A stretch of DNA of 64,000 nt from Franzmannia qiaohouensis (GCF_031451695.1 NZ_JARWAM010000004.1:248001-312000); one strand, 5' to 3'. Positions 43,736-55,727 are shown, counted from the stretch's first letter. Numbers and translations: made by a program. Notes: generated by a model not told the origin, from the sequence alone.

Positions 43736-45081
43736 GCGCGGCCCCGCCCCTGCAGGTCGCCGACGATGACCTGGCGCTGCTCACCGACCTCTACCAGTTG
43801 ACCATGCTCCAGGCTTACTGGAAGGAGGGCCTGCGCGAGCGCGCCACCTTCAGCCTCTATTTCCGCCAGCTGCCCGACACGCGCCGCTTCATGCTCGCCT
43901 GCGGCCAGCAGCATGCCGCCGCCGTGGCCAGCCGGCTGCGCTTCCAACCCCACCACCTCGAGCAGCTGGCCGCCAGCGGCCAGTTCGAGGCCGAGTTCCT
44001 CGCCTGGCTCGGCGAGTGGCGCTTCAGTGGCGATATCTGGACGCTACCCGAAGGTACGCCGGTGTTCCCCAACCAGCCGCTGCTCGAGGTCGAGGCACCG
44101 ATCGCCGAGGCCCAGCTGCTCGAGAGCCTGATCATGAACCTGGTGCAGCTCGAGACCCTGCTGGCGTCGAAGGCGGTGCGCCTGGTACTGGCCGCCGACG
44201 GCCGGCCGGTGGTCGACTTCGGCATGCGCCGCATGCACGGCGTCGATGCCGCCGTACGCGGCGTGCGCGCCTACCGCAGCGCCGGCCTGGCCGGCACCAG
44301 TAACGTGCTCGGCGGGCTGCGCCACGACCTGCCGCTGCGCGGCACCATGGCGCACAGCTATATTCTCGCCCACGACGACGAGCGCGAGGCGTTCCGCACC
44401 TTCATGCGCCACTACCCCGGCACCACCCTGCTGGTGGATACCTACGACACCCTGGACGGCGTGCGCGACCTGATCGCGCTGCTCGACGCCGAACCCGAGC
44501 TGCACCTGGGCGCCATCCGCCTCGACTCCGGCGACCTCGGCGCACTGGCCAAGGCGTCGCGTCGCCTGCTCGACGACGCCGGCCACACCCGGGTCAAGAT
44601 CGTCGCCAGCAGCGGCCTCGACGAGCACAAGATCGCCGCGCTGGTGGCCCAGGGCGCGCCCATCGACGTGTTCGGCGTTGGTACTCAGCTCGGGGTCTCC
44701 GCCGATGCGCCGGTGATCGATCTCTCCTACAAGCTGGTCGAATACGCCGGCATGCCCCGCGCGAAGCGCTCGCCGGGCAAGCTCAACTTGCCCGGCCGCA
44801 AGCAGGTCTACCGGCGCCTTGACGAGCGCGGAGCGCTGGCCGGCGACACCCTGGCCCTGCGCGACGAGGCGCCGCCCTCCGGCACCCCGCTGCTGGTGCC
44901 GCTGGTCGAGGGTGGGCGTCTCGATGCCGAGCAGATGGCCCTGGCCGAACAGGCACCACAGCGGGTCGCCGAGACCCTGCAGTGCCTGCCGGCGTCACTG
45001 CGCACGCTGGAGGGCGGCGAGTGCGACTATCCGCTGTCGCTCTCCCCAGCGCTTTCCAGGCTGGCCGAACGCCACCGCTGA
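43732..45081 (+). CDS. pncB: nicotinate phosphoribosyltransferase
   Basis: A 449-residue type II phosphoribosyltransferase making nicotinate mononucleotide from nicotinate and PRPP. It starts LLTDLYQLTMLQAYWKEGL and contains DFGMRRMHGVDAAVRGVRAYRSAGLAGTSNV with the catalytic His, and IRLDSGDLGALAKASRRLLD. The start is the ATG overlapping the pncA stop. Size and sequence fit the PncB2-like branch rather than the shorter E. coli form. Confidence 0.95.
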   Translation: MSAAPPLQVADDDLALLTDLYQLTMLQAYWKEGLRERATFSLYFRQLPDTRRFMLACGQQHAAAVASRLRFQPHHLEQLAASGQFEAEFLAWLGEWRFSGDIWTLPEGTPVFPNQPLLEVEAPIAEAQLLESLIMNLVQLETLLASKAVRLVLAADGRPVVDFGMRRMHGVDAAVRGVRAYRSAGLAGTSNVLGGLRHDLPLRGTMAHSYILAHDDEREAFRTFMRHYPGTTLLVDTYDTLDGVRDLIALLDAEPELHLGAIRLDSGDLGALAKASRRLLDDAGHTRVKIVASSGLDEHKIAALVAQGAPIDVFGVGTQLGVSADAPVIDLSYKLVEYAGMPRAKRSPGKLNLPGRKQVYRRLDERGALAGDTLALRDEAPPSGTPLLVPLVEGGRLDAEQMALAEQAPQRVAETLQCLPASLRTLEGGECDYPLSLSPALSRLAERHR

Positions 45082-45184
45082 GGCCCACACATCGCGCAAA
45101 GAATGCGCAACTCGCCCGGCAGCGGGAACCTCGCGCCGGGCCGGGGCTCTCAGGCATGTCGTTCACTGGCCCAGGGAGTCCCAG

Positions 45185-45862
45185 GTGTCGAGCATCCGTA
45201 CACTGCTGATCGGCGCGCTGCTGGTCGGCGCCAGCACCGGCGCCGCCGCACAGGGCATGGCCGAGCCCACGCCGTTCACCGCCCACTACCAGTTGCAGAT
45301 CAGCGGCTGGCCCAACGCCCGCGTCGAGCACCGCCTCAGCCAGCACGGCGAGCAGTGGCAGAGCGACATGCGCGCCGCCATCGCCGTGGCCCGCGGCAAC
45401 GAGCGCAGCCGTTTTCGCGTCGATGCCGACGGCGTGAGGCCCAGCGCCTACTCCAGCGGCTACTCGCTGCTCGGCATCGGCGGCGACTACCGCCTCGGCA
45501 GCCAGGAGCTGAGCGCGCTGCCCGACCGCCAGGCGGCGCTGTTCGACCTGTCGCGACGCAGCGCAGCGCCAGGCAGCTGTGAAGGTCAGGAGGCGACACC
45601 CTGTGAACTGCACTTCGTCGATCACAAGGGCGAGGAGGAGACGCTGCACTACCGGGTAGTGGCCCGCGACATGGTGGAGAGCCCCGCCGGCACCTTCGAC
45701 GCGGTCAGCGTCGAGACCTGGGACCCGGAGACCCCAGAGCGGCAGCTGGTGTTCGACTTCCATCCCGAGCTCCCCGGCCTGCTGCTCAGCGTCGACTACC
45801 ACCGCGACGGCGAGCGTCGCAGCCGGCTGACGCTGAGCGCCCTCGAGACCGTCACCCGCTAA
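45185..45862 (+). CDS. DUF3108 family secreted protein
   Basis: A 225-residue exported protein from a GTG start at 45185 with AGGGAG 6 bp upstream and a signal peptide ending near GAAAQGMA. The body matches DUF3108: FTAHYQLQISGWPNARVEHRLS, YSSGYSLLGIGGDYRL and a C-terminal beta-rich LPGLLLSVDYHRDGERRSRLTL. Members are predicted periplasmic beta proteins of unknown role. A frame extending into pncB is a shadow. A good terminator follows. Confidence 0.8.
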   Translation: MSSIRTLLIGALLVGASTGAAAQGMAEPTPFTAHYQLQISGWPNARVEHRLSQHGEQWQSDMRAAIAVARGNERSRFRVDADGVRPSAYSSGYSLLGIGGDYRLGSQELSALPDRQAALFDLSRRSAAPGSCEGQEATPCELHFVDHKGEEETLHYRVVARDMVESPAGTFDAVSVETWDPETPERQLVFDFHPELPGLLLSVDYHRDGERRSRLTLSALETVTR

Positions 45863-45916
45863 GCATCGGCGAAATTGGCTTCCCTGGCGTCCAGGCAATC
45901 CGTAAAGTAGCCCCCC

Positions 45917-45940
45917 GGCAGCCGAACAGGCTGCCTTTTT
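45917..45940 (+). terminator. terminator after the DUF3108 gene
   Basis: GGCAGCC-GAACA-GGCTGCC, a perfect 7-bp stem, is followed by TTTTT. It lies 54 bp after the DUF3108 stop and 31 bp before lysO. Confidence 0.88.
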
Positions 45941-45971
45941 GTTGCCCGCCCGTCGCTGCATAAGGAACGCC

Positions 45972-46898
45972 ATGTTCACCGGCCTGCTGATCGTTCTCCT
46001 CCCGCTGCTGCTGGGCTACCTGGTGCCGGTGCGCCATGCCGGCGCCATGGCGATGATCAACCGCGGTGTCAACGCCTCGGTCTATCTGATCCTGCTACTG
46101 ATGGGCATAAGCCTGGCCGGGCTCGATAACCTCGCCGGGCAGCTGTCGCAAATGGGCGTTCAGGCCGGCCTGCTGTTCAGCATTACCGCCGCCACCAACC
46201 TGCTCGGCCTGCTGTGGCTGTCGCGGCGACTGCGGCTGCGCGTCGGCAACTCGCCGGTGGTGGCCAATGCACCAACCAGCAAGCTCACCGCGATGCTCGG
46301 CTCGCTGGCGCTGGTCGGGGTGGTCATGGCCGGCGTGCTGATCGGGCTGCTGCTCGGCTGGCTGATCGGTGAACCGGCCTACGCCTGGGCCGAGCGGCTC
46401 GCCGAATGGGCGCTGTATGCGCTGCTGGCGCTGATCGGCTGCCAGCTGCGCAACTCCGGCATGTCGCTCAAGCAGATCCTGCTCAACCGCTTCGGCCTGG
46501 CGATCGCCGCCACCGTCGCCGCCTGCTCGCTGCTCGCCGGGCTGCTCGCCGCGCCGCTGCTGGGGCTGAGCTGGAACCAGGGGCTGGCGATGGCCTCGGG
46601 GTTCGGCTGGTACTCGCTGTCGGCGATCCTGATCGGCGACCAGCTGGGTCCGCTGCTCGGCGGCGTGGCCTTCTTCAACGACCTGGCCCGCGAGCTGCTG
46701 GCCTTCGTGCTGATCCCGCTGCTGATCCACCGCGCCACGCCGCTGGCCATCGGCTACGGCGGCGCCACTTCGATGGACTTCACCCTGCCGGTGATCCAGC
46801 AGCACGGCGGCGTGGCCTGCGTGCCCATCGCCGTGGTCAGCGGCTTCATCCTGTCGCTGCTGTCGCCGCCGCTGATCCTGTTCTTCCTGTCGCTGTGA
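45972..46898 (+). CDS. lysO: LysO family lysine exporter (DUF340)
   Basis: A 308-residue inner-membrane protein with about eight hydrophobic helices. The family features GCQLRNSGMSLKQILLNRFGLA, ASGFGWYSLSAILI and FFNDLARELLAF match LysO/YbjE, which exports L-lysine and thialysine. The start at 45972 has AAGGA close upstream. The terminator at 45917-45940 separates it from the upstream gene. Regulation by ArgP, known in E. coli, is not visible here. Confidence 0.9.
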   Translation: MFTGLLIVLLPLLLGYLVPVRHAGAMAMINRGVNASVYLILLLMGISLAGLDNLAGQLSQMGVQAGLLFSITAATNLLGLLWLSRRLRLRVGNSPVVANAPTSKLTAMLGSLALVGVVMAGVLIGLLLGWLIGEPAYAWAERLAEWALYALLALIGCQLRNSGMSLKQILLNRFGLAIAATVAACSLLAGLLAAPLLGLSWNQGLAMASGFGWYSLSAILIGDQLGPLLGGVAFFNDLARELLAFVLIPLLIHRATPLAIGYGGATSMDFTLPVIQQHGGVACVPIAVVSGFILSLLSPPLILFFLSL

Positions 46899-47000
46899 TG
46901 GCGCTATCGCCGATGGCCCTTTTCTCGCTCGTGGCGCGTTAGCCCAAAGTCTAGGTTGAAGTCCCAGCGCACAAACGGCTAACTGTGTGCCAACGAACTT

Positions 47001-47020
47001 AATCGTTTAAGACGATCGTA
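47001..47020. promoter_or_regulatory. candidate operator of the alpha-glucoside operon
   Basis: The segment 47001-47020 contains ACGATCGT (47012-47019, perfect palindrome with central CG-type symmetry seen in LacI-family sites) and ATCGT...ACGAT arms. It lies about 50 bp upstream of the first transporter gene, and a LacI-family regulator ends the operon. This is a positional guess. Confidence 0.35.
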
Positions 47021-47066
47021 ATACGCACCCACGACACACAACAACAAACCGACGAGGAAGCCACCC

Positions 47067-48335
47067 ATGCTCAACAGACTGATCCCGGCGATTGCCCTGG
47101 CAAGCGCCGCCATGGCCACCACCAGCCACGCCCAGGCCGCCGACCTGACCATCTCCTGCGGCGCCGTGGGTGCCGAACTGACGCTGTGCCAGGAAGGCGT
47201 TCGCGCCTGGGAGGAAGCCACCGGCCACAGCGTCGACGTGGTCTCGACCCCCAACTCCTCCACTGAGCGGCTGTCGCTCTACCAGCAGATTCTCTCGGCC
47301 AACTCCAGCGACATCGACGTGATGCAGATCGACGTGGTGTGGCCGGGGCTGCTGGCCAACCACCTGCTCGACCTGCGCGAGGTACTCGGCGACGCCGCCG
47401 CCGACGGCCACTTCGAGGCCATCGTCACCAACAACACTATCGACGAGCGGCTGGTCGCCATGCCCTGGTTCACCGATGCCGGGGTGCTCTACTACCGCGC
47501 CGACCTGCTCGAGGAGCACGGCTTCGACGTGCCCGAGACCTGGCAGCAGCTCACCGAGATCGCCCGCGAGATCCAGCAGGCCGAACACGCCGCGGGCAAC
47601 GAGCGCATGCGCGGCTTCGTCTTCCAGGGCCGCGCCTACGAGGGGCTGACCGTCAACGCCTTGGAGTGGGTAGCCAGCCACGGCGGCGGCAGCCTGGTGG
47701 AGAGCGACGGCGAGATCAGCATCAATAATCCACAGGCCGCCGAGGCCCTCGACCTGGCGGCCAGCTGGATCGGCGACATCGCGCCCAACGGCGTGCTCAA
47801 CTACACCGAAGAGGAGGCCCGCGGGGTCTTCCAGGGCGGCAATGCGGTGTTCATGCGCAACTGGCCTTACGCCTGGGCCCTGGCACAGAGCGACGACAGC
47901 GACGTGCGCGGCAAGGTCGGGGTGACCCAGCTTCCCCACGGCGACCAAGGACAGAGTGCCGGCGGCCTGGGCGGCTGGAACCTGGCGGTGTCCCGCTACA
48001 GTGACAACCCCGAACTCGCCGCCGAGCTGGTCGCCTTCCTCACCGGCGAGGAGGAGCAGAAGCGTCGCGCCATCGAGGCCTCCTACAACCCCACCCTCGA
48101 CGCCCTCTACCAGGACGACGAGGTGCTCACGGCGGTGCCCTTCTTCGGCGAGCTCTACGACACCTTCGTCAACGCCGTGGCACGCCCCTCGGCGCCCACC
48201 GGCGACGCCTATGGTCGGGTCAGCAACGCCTTCTTCAGCGCCACCCACGACGTGCTTTCCGGCAACCGCGATGGCGCCACCGCGGTCGCCGACCTCGAGC
48301 GCGAGCTGTCGCGCCTCAAGCGGCGCAACTGGTAA
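47067..48335 (+). CDS. sugar ABC transporter substrate-binding protein
   Basis: A 422-residue periplasmic binding protein with a signal peptide (MLNRLIPAIALASAAMA, cut near AQAAD). VVSTPNSSTERLSLYQQIL, DVMQIDVVWPGLLANHLLDL and AMPWFTDAGVLYYRADLLEEH are typical of the trehalose/maltose/sucrose cluster (ThuE/AglE type). It is first in an operon with two permeases, an alpha-glucosidase, an ATPase and a LacI regulator. The gene order matches aglEFGAK of Sinorhizobium, which handles sucrose, maltose and trehalose. Confidence 0.92.
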   Translation: MLNRLIPAIALASAAMATTSHAQAADLTISCGAVGAELTLCQEGVRAWEEATGHSVDVVSTPNSSTERLSLYQQILSANSSDIDVMQIDVVWPGLLANHLLDLREVLGDAAADGHFEAIVTNNTIDERLVAMPWFTDAGVLYYRADLLEEHGFDVPETWQQLTEIAREIQQAEHAAGNERMRGFVFQGRAYEGLTVNALEWVASHGGGSLVESDGEISINNPQAAEALDLAASWIGDIAPNGVLNYTEEEARGVFQGGNAVFMRNWPYAWALAQSDDSDVRGKVGVTQLPHGDQGQSAGGLGGWNLAVSRYSDNPELAAELVAFLTGEEEQKRRAIEASYNPTLDALYQDDEVLTAVPFFGELYDTFVNAVARPSAPTGDAYGRVSNAFFSATHDVLSGNRDGATAVADLERELSRLKRRNW

Positions 48336-48350
48336 GCCCCGGAGCCCCCA

Positions 48351-49331
48351 ATGAGCACGACACTCAACCACAGCGCGCCCGCCGCGGCGCGCCCGCCGGC
48401 GGGTCGCTACCGCAGCACCAAGGTTCGCCGCCAGCGCGTGCGCGCGGCCTGGACTTTCCTTGCACCGATGCTGGTTGCACTGGCGCTGGTAGCCGGCTGG
48501 CCGCTGATCCGCACCTTCTACTTCAGCTTCACCGATGCCTCGCTGTCCGACCTGGGACGAGCGACCTTCATCGGCATCGAGAACTACCTGATCTACGAGG
48601 ACGGCCGGTGGTACGGCGTGCTCGCCGACCCCATCTGGTGGCGCTCGGTGTGGAATACCGCCTACTTCGCGGTGGTCTCGGTATCGCTCGAGGTGGTGTT
48701 CGGCGTGATCGTGGCACTGATCCTCAACGCCGAGTTCAAGGGCCGCACCCTGGTGCGTGCCGCGGTGCTGATTCCCTGGGCGATCCCCACCATCGTCTCG
48801 GCACAGATGTGGGCGTGGATGCTCAACGACCAGTTCGGGATCATCAACCACCTGCTGATGATGGTCGGCATCATCGACGCCCCCATCGCCTGGACCGCAG
48901 AGGCGCGCTACTCGATGTGGGCGGTGATCATGGTCGATGTGTGGAAGACCACGCCGTTCGTCGCCCTGCTGGTACTTGCCGCGCTGCAGATGCTGCCCAA
49001 GGACTGCTATGAGGCCGCCGAGGTCGACGGCATCCACCCGCTCAGGGTGTTCTTCAAGGTGACCCTACCGCTGATCACCCCGGCGCTGATGGTGGCGGTA
49101 ATCTTCCGCCTGCTCGATGCCCTGCGCGTGTTCGACGTCATCTACGTGCTGACCTCCAACTCCACCAGCACCATGTCGATGTCGATCTACGCTCGCCAGC
49201 AGCTGGTCGAGTTCCAGGACGTCGGCTACGGCAGCGCCGCCTCGACGCTGCTGTTCCTGATCATCGCCCTGGCCACCGTTGCCTACCTCTACCTGGGCCG
49301 CAAGCAACTGCAACTGGGAGGCGACGCATGA
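48351..49331 (+). CDS. sugar ABC transporter permease (MalF type)
   Basis: A 326-residue inner-membrane permease with six main helices and the EAA loop YEAAEVDGIHPLRVFFKVTLPLITP (about residues 222-246), which contacts the ATPase. The N-terminal 30 residues are basic and Ala-rich, followed by a first helix. It lies 15 bp after the binding-protein gene and overlaps the second permease by 4 bp. Confidence 0.92.
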   Translation: MSTTLNHSAPAAARPPAGRYRSTKVRRQRVRAAWTFLAPMLVALALVAGWPLIRTFYFSFTDASLSDLGRATFIGIENYLIYEDGRWYGVLADPIWWRSVWNTAYFAVVSVSLEVVFGVIVALILNAEFKGRTLVRAAVLIPWAIPTIVSAQMWAWMLNDQFGIINHLLMMVGIIDAPIAWTAEARYSMWAVIMVDVWKTTPFVALLVLAALQMLPKDCYEAAEVDGIHPLRVFFKVTLPLITPALMVAVIFRLLDALRVFDVIYVLTSNSTSTMSMSIYARQQLVEFQDVGYGSAASTLLFLIIALATVAYLYLGRKQLQLGGDA

Positions 49332-50170
49332 CCCCGCGCCAGCTATCCAAATTCGCCAAGCGCATCGGCTTCTGGCTGCTGGTCGCGCTGGTGGTGTTCT
49401 ACGCGGTGTTCCCCTTCTACTACGCGGTGATCACCTCCTTCAAACCCTCCAGCGAGCTGTTCCGGGTCGAGCTCTGGCCGAGCCGCTTCGACCTCTCCAA
49501 CTATGCGCAGATCTTCAGCCAGCGCAGCTTCCTGCAGGCCATCGTCAACTCGATCATCGTCGCCGTGAGCGTGGTCGGTATCGCCCTGCTGCTCGGCATC
49601 ACCGCCTCCTACGCCCTGGGCCGGGTGCGTTTCCGCGGCCGCTCCACGGTGCTGCTGGTGATTCTCGGCGTATCGATGTTTCCGCAGGTGGCGGTGCTCT
49701 CCGGCCTGTTCGAGGTGATCCGCGCCCTCAACCTCTACAACAACCCGGCCGGGCTGATACTCAGCTACACCATCTTCACCCTGCCCTTCACCGTCTGGGT
49801 ACTGACCACCTTCATGCGTCAACTGCCCATGGAGCTCGAGGAGGCGGCGATCATGGACGGCGCCACACCCTGGGTCACCATCACCAAGGTGTTCCTGCCG
49901 CTGATGTGGCCGGCCATGGCCACCACCGGGCTGCTGGCGTTCATTGCCGCCTGGAACGAGTTCCTGTTCGCGCTGACCTTCACCCTCACCGACAGCCAGC
50001 GCACGGTGCCGGTGGCCATCGCCCTGCTCTCCGGCGGCAGCGCCTACGAGCTGCCCTGGGGCCCGATCATGGCCGCCTCGGTGGTAGTCACCGTGCCACT
50101 GGTGATCCTGGTCATCATCTTCCAGCGGCGCATCGTCTCCGGCCTCACCGCCGGCGCCGTCAAGGGCTAA
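49328..50170 (+). CDS. carbohydrate ABC transporter permease (MalG type)
   Basis: A 280-residue permease with six helices and the EAA loop LEEAAIMDGATPWVTITKVFLPLMWP (about 176-201). The N-terminal VFYAVFPFYYAVITSFKPSSELF is characteristic of MalG-type subunits. It overlaps the MalF-type gene by 4 bp and is followed by a 207-bp spacer with repeat copy C before the alpha-glucosidase gene. Confidence 0.92.
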   Translation: MTPRQLSKFAKRIGFWLLVALVVFYAVFPFYYAVITSFKPSSELFRVELWPSRFDLSNYAQIFSQRSFLQAIVNSIIVAVSVVGIALLLGITASYALGRVRFRGRSTVLLVILGVSMFPQVAVLSGLFEVIRALNLYNNPAGLILSYTIFTLPFTVWVLTTFMRQLPMELEEAAIMDGATPWVTITKVFLPLMWPAMATTGLLAFIAAWNEFLFALTFTLTDSQRTVPVAIALLSGGSAYELPWGPIMAASVVVTVPLVILVIIFQRRIVSGLTAGAVKG

Positions 50171-50195
50171 CTCCATCATCACCATCGGGCCCGAG

Positions 50196-50312
50196 CCTCT
50201 GAGGGACGCCGAGGGCAGGTCGAAGCGAAGGTCTTTTGCCATGGATGGCAAAAGTAGCGCCCAGGGAAGGGTTTACAGCGCCTTCGCGCAGGCCTGCCGT
50301 CGGATCAGTCCC
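50196..50312 (-). repeat. structured intergenic repeat, copy C (inverted)
   Basis: On the minus strand it shares GGACTGATCCG, CAGGCCTGCG, GGCGCTGT and TCCCTGGGCGCTA blocks with copy A. The inner hairpin CTTTTGCCAT-GG-ATGGCAAAAG (plus strand, 50233-50254) has A/T pairs where copy A has G/C pairs. Outer arms pair as GGCAGG...GCGAAGG. It sits between a sugar permease gene and aglA. Confidence 0.8.
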
Positions 50313-50377
50313 GGTGTCGGGAAACTGATAGCGACCTCAATGAATACCAAACGCTTCCCATGACCCAAGGATTCAAG

Positions 50378-51997
<1,620 letters not shown>

Positions 51998-52080
51998 GCC
52001 ACACTCATAACAGCGACTCATAACAACCAGGCCGGCCTACGGCGAGCCCCTTCATCACCGGGCCGGCAAGGAGACACTCC

Positions 52081-53187
<1,107 letters not shown>

Positions 53188-53285
53188 CAGCGGGCAACAC
53201 CTCGCCTGCCGGCTCGCTTGCCGCAGTATTCACGGCGGCAAGGGGCCGGTATTCTGTTGCCTGAATACTTAGCAGGGAAAGCACC

Positions 53286-54338
53286 GTGTCCACATCGCCA
53301 CGCCGTATCACGCTGAAAGACCTGGCGCGCGAGCTTGGCGTCTCCACCGCCACGATCTCCAACGCCTTCAATCGCCCCGACCAGCTGTCGCCGGCGCTGC
53401 GCGAGCGAATTCTCGGCGAGGCCAAGCGCCTCGGTTACACCGGGCCGGACGCCAAGGCGCGCAGCCTGCGCACCGGCCGCTCGCGGATCATCGCCGTGGT
53501 GCTCGCCGAGAGCCTCACCTACAGCCTCAACGACGCCGTGGCCAGCGAGTTCCTGTCGGGTGTCGCCGAAATTCTCGATGCCCACGGCCACACCCTGCTG
53601 CTGCTGCCCGGCCGCGAGCACGCCTCCCAGGCGCCGGGCTCGGCGAACATCGCCGACGGCTTCATCGTCTACGGCCTGATGCCGACCCTGGCCCTGCTCG
53701 GCGACCTGCCGGCCCAGCGCCCGCTGGTGGCGGTGGACTTCGATATCGAAGGGCGACCGGCGGTGCACGTCGACAACCAGGCGGCGTGTCGCGCCATCGC
53801 CCGCCACGCCCTGGCCGCACCGCCCCAGCGCCCGGCGGTGATCAATCTGCGCCTCACCGCCGAGCCCTGCAACGGCCGGATCAGCGCGGCGCATACCCTG
53901 CTGCCGGGCAATCGCACCATCACCCGCTCGCGGCTCGACGGCTTTTACCAGGCGTTGGAGGAGCAGGGCTTTGCGCGCCAGGCCGTTCCGCTGTGGAATA
54001 TCGAGGAGAACACCTTCGAGGTCTGCTCGCCGGTGATCGAAGAGATCCTCGACCTGCCCGACGCCGAACGCCCCGACCTGCTACTGTGCATGTCCGACCG
54101 CATCGCCCTGACCGCCCTGACCCTGGCCGAGCAGCGTGGCCTGCGGGTCCCCGAGGACCTGCGCCTGGTCGGCTTCGACGGCATCGCCGAGGGCCAGTAC
54201 CGCGCACCGCGGCTGACCACGGTGCGCCAGGACAGCGTCGAGAAGGGACGCATTGCCGCGCAGATGATCCTCGGCCTGGCCCCCCCCGAGCAGCGCCTGC
54301 TGACCACCCAGCTGTTGATCGGTGAAAGCTGCCCGTAA
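53286..54338 (+). CDS. LacI family transcriptional regulator
   Basis: A 350-residue LacI-type repressor from a GTG start. The helix-turn-helix LKDLARELGVSTATISNAFNRPDQLSPALRERI is N-terminal (about 8-45), followed by a periplasmic-binding-protein-like sensor domain. It lies 98 bp after the ATPase gene; a GC stem CTTGCCGC / GCGGCAAG at about 53208-53234 lies between them. It most likely controls the alpha-glucoside operon. Confidence 0.9.
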   Translation: MSTSPRRITLKDLARELGVSTATISNAFNRPDQLSPALRERILGEAKRLGYTGPDAKARSLRTGRSRIIAVVLAESLTYSLNDAVASEFLSGVAEILDAHGHTLLLLPGREHASQAPGSANIADGFIVYGLMPTLALLGDLPAQRPLVAVDFDIEGRPAVHVDNQAACRAIARHALAAPPQRPAVINLRLTAEPCNGRISAAHTLLPGNRTITRSRLDGFYQALEEQGFARQAVPLWNIEENTFEVCSPVIEEILDLPDAERPDLLLCMSDRIALTALTLAEQRGLRVPEDLRLVGFDGIAEGQYRAPRLTTVRQDSVEKGRIAAQMILGLAPPEQRLLTTQLLIGESCP

Positions 54339-54370
54339 GCGCGAGACGAGAGCAGCGTTGGCATCCGCGG

Positions 54371-54397
54371 TTGCCATCGCTTGCACCTTGCTTGCAC
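54371..54397 (+). promoter_or_regulatory. TTGCAC direct repeats upstream of the RND operon
   Basis: TTGCCA (54371), TTGCAC (54381) and TTGCAC (54392) occur with 10- and 11-bp steps, about 75-95 bp upstream of the adaptor gene. One-turn direct repeats are typical of OmpR-family response regulators, and such a regulator is encoded at the operon end. Similar repeats precede the spy-like gene. Confidence 0.5.
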
Positions 54398-54467
54398 AGT
54401 TCATGACCAATAGCTGCATCCGCCACGGCGATGCTGTGTGCTGCCTTTCCCTCGTCACGAGCCGCCC

Positions 54468-55727
54468 ATGCCCGTCACCTCGGTACGCCCCGCCTCGCCC
54501 CTCAGCCCCCGCGCCTGTCAGCGGGGGCGCGTCCGCCTGGGGGCGGTCGCCGCGCTGCTGGTGCTGGCGTTGGGCCTGGCCGTGGCCTATTGGCTGATCA
54601 GCCAGCCGCCGCGGGTCGAGCGGCGCCCGCCTCCCGAGGTGCCGCCGCCAGTGGTCGACGTGATCGAGGCCATCCGCGGCCCCGCGGCCCCGCAGATCCA
54701 CGGCTACGGCCGGGTCCAGGCCGAGCGCGAGACGTTGCTTTCGAGCCGCGTCGCCGGCCGCCTCGAGGCCTTCGCGCCCGGAGTGATCCCGGGCCGGGTG
54801 GTAGAGGCCGGCGAGCCGCTGCTGAACATCGACGACCGCGACTATCGCCTGGCGCTGCGCGCCGCCGAGGCCGACCTGGCCAGGGCCCAGGCCGAGCTCG
54901 CCAGCGAGCGCGGCGAACAGCTGCGCGCGCAGAGCGAGTACCAGTCGTTCGGCCGCGAGCTGCCCGCCGAGCGCCGCGCCCTGGTGCTGCGCGAGCCGCA
55001 GCTGCGCGCCGCCGAGGCCGGCGTAGCCGCGGCCCAAGTGGCCGTCGAGCAGGCCGGGCTGGACCTTGCACGCACCCAGTTGACCAGCCCCTACCGCGCC
55101 ATGATCCAGCAGCGCCTGGTGGGCAGCGGCAGCGAGATCAGCGCCGGCACCGAGCTGCTGCACCTGGTCGACGTGGCGCACTTCTGGGTCCAGCTCTCGC
55201 TGCCCGGCGAGGCGCTTGCGTGGATCGATGCCGGACAGGCCAATGGCGGCGGCGCCGAGGTCCATCTGACCAGCCGTGGCTGGCCGGCGGGAGCCGAGCG
55301 CCACGGGCGGATACTCTCGGTGCTGCCGGCACTCGACGAGGGCGGCCTGCAGACCCAACTGCTGGTGCAGGTCGACGACCCGCTGGCACTGGATAGCGAT
55401 GGCCCGGCGCTGCGCCTCGGCGACCTGCTGCGCGCCGAGGTCATCGCCAGCCCCCGCGACGACCTGTTCGCACTGCCGGCCCAGGCGCTCAGGCCCGGCG
55501 ACGAGGTGTGGCGTCTCGACGATGAGGATCGCCTGCGCCGCGCGCGGGTCGAGGTACTGCACCGCGGCGAGGACCAGGTGCTGATCAGCGCCGGGCTCGA
55601 GGCCGGCGAGCGCATCGTGGTCTCCAACCTCGGCCAGCCACGCGACGGCATGCGCCTGCGACCGCGCACCCTGGGCAGCACCGAGCTTGCGGCGCTGCTC
55701 GATAGTGCGGCGGAGGACGAGTCATGA
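54468..55727 (+). CDS. RND efflux periplasmic adaptor (membrane fusion protein)
   Basis: A 419-residue adaptor with one N-terminal membrane segment (about 25-45), a lipoyl/barrel-sandwich half VAGRLEAFAPGVIPGRVVEAGEPLL, an alpha-hairpin rich in Ala/Glu/Gln (about 120-200) and a returning DLARTQLTSPYRAMIQQRLV segment. It links the inner-membrane RND pump to an outer-membrane channel, which is not encoded here. Start support is weak; an upstream GTG at 54438 is possible. It overlaps the RND gene by 4 bp. Confidence 0.9.
   Translation: MPVTSVRPASPLSPRACQRGRVRLGAVAALLVLALGLAVAYWLISQPPRVERRPPPEVPPPVVDVIEAIRGPAAPQIHGYGRVQAERETLLSSRVAGRLEAFAPGVIPGRVVEAGEPLLNIDDRDYRLALRAAEADLARAQAELASERGEQLRAQSEYQSFGRELPAERRALVLREPQLRAAEAGVAAAQVAVEQAGLDLARTQLTSPYRAMIQQRLVGSGSEISAGTELLHLVDVAHFWVQLSLPGEALAWIDAGQANGGGAEVHLTSRGWPAGAERHGRILSVLPALDEGGLQTQLLVQVDDPLALDSDGPALRLGDLLRAEVIASPRDDLFALPAQALRPGDEVWRLDDEDRLRRARVEVLHRGEDQVLISAGLEAGERIVVSNLGQPRDGMRLRPRTLGSTELAALLDSAAEDES

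Noticed and set aside
45863..45971. Lysine riboswitch upstream of lysO
   Set aside because: The spacer is only 109 bp, is mostly a simple terminator hairpin and is too short for the known lysine aptamer.
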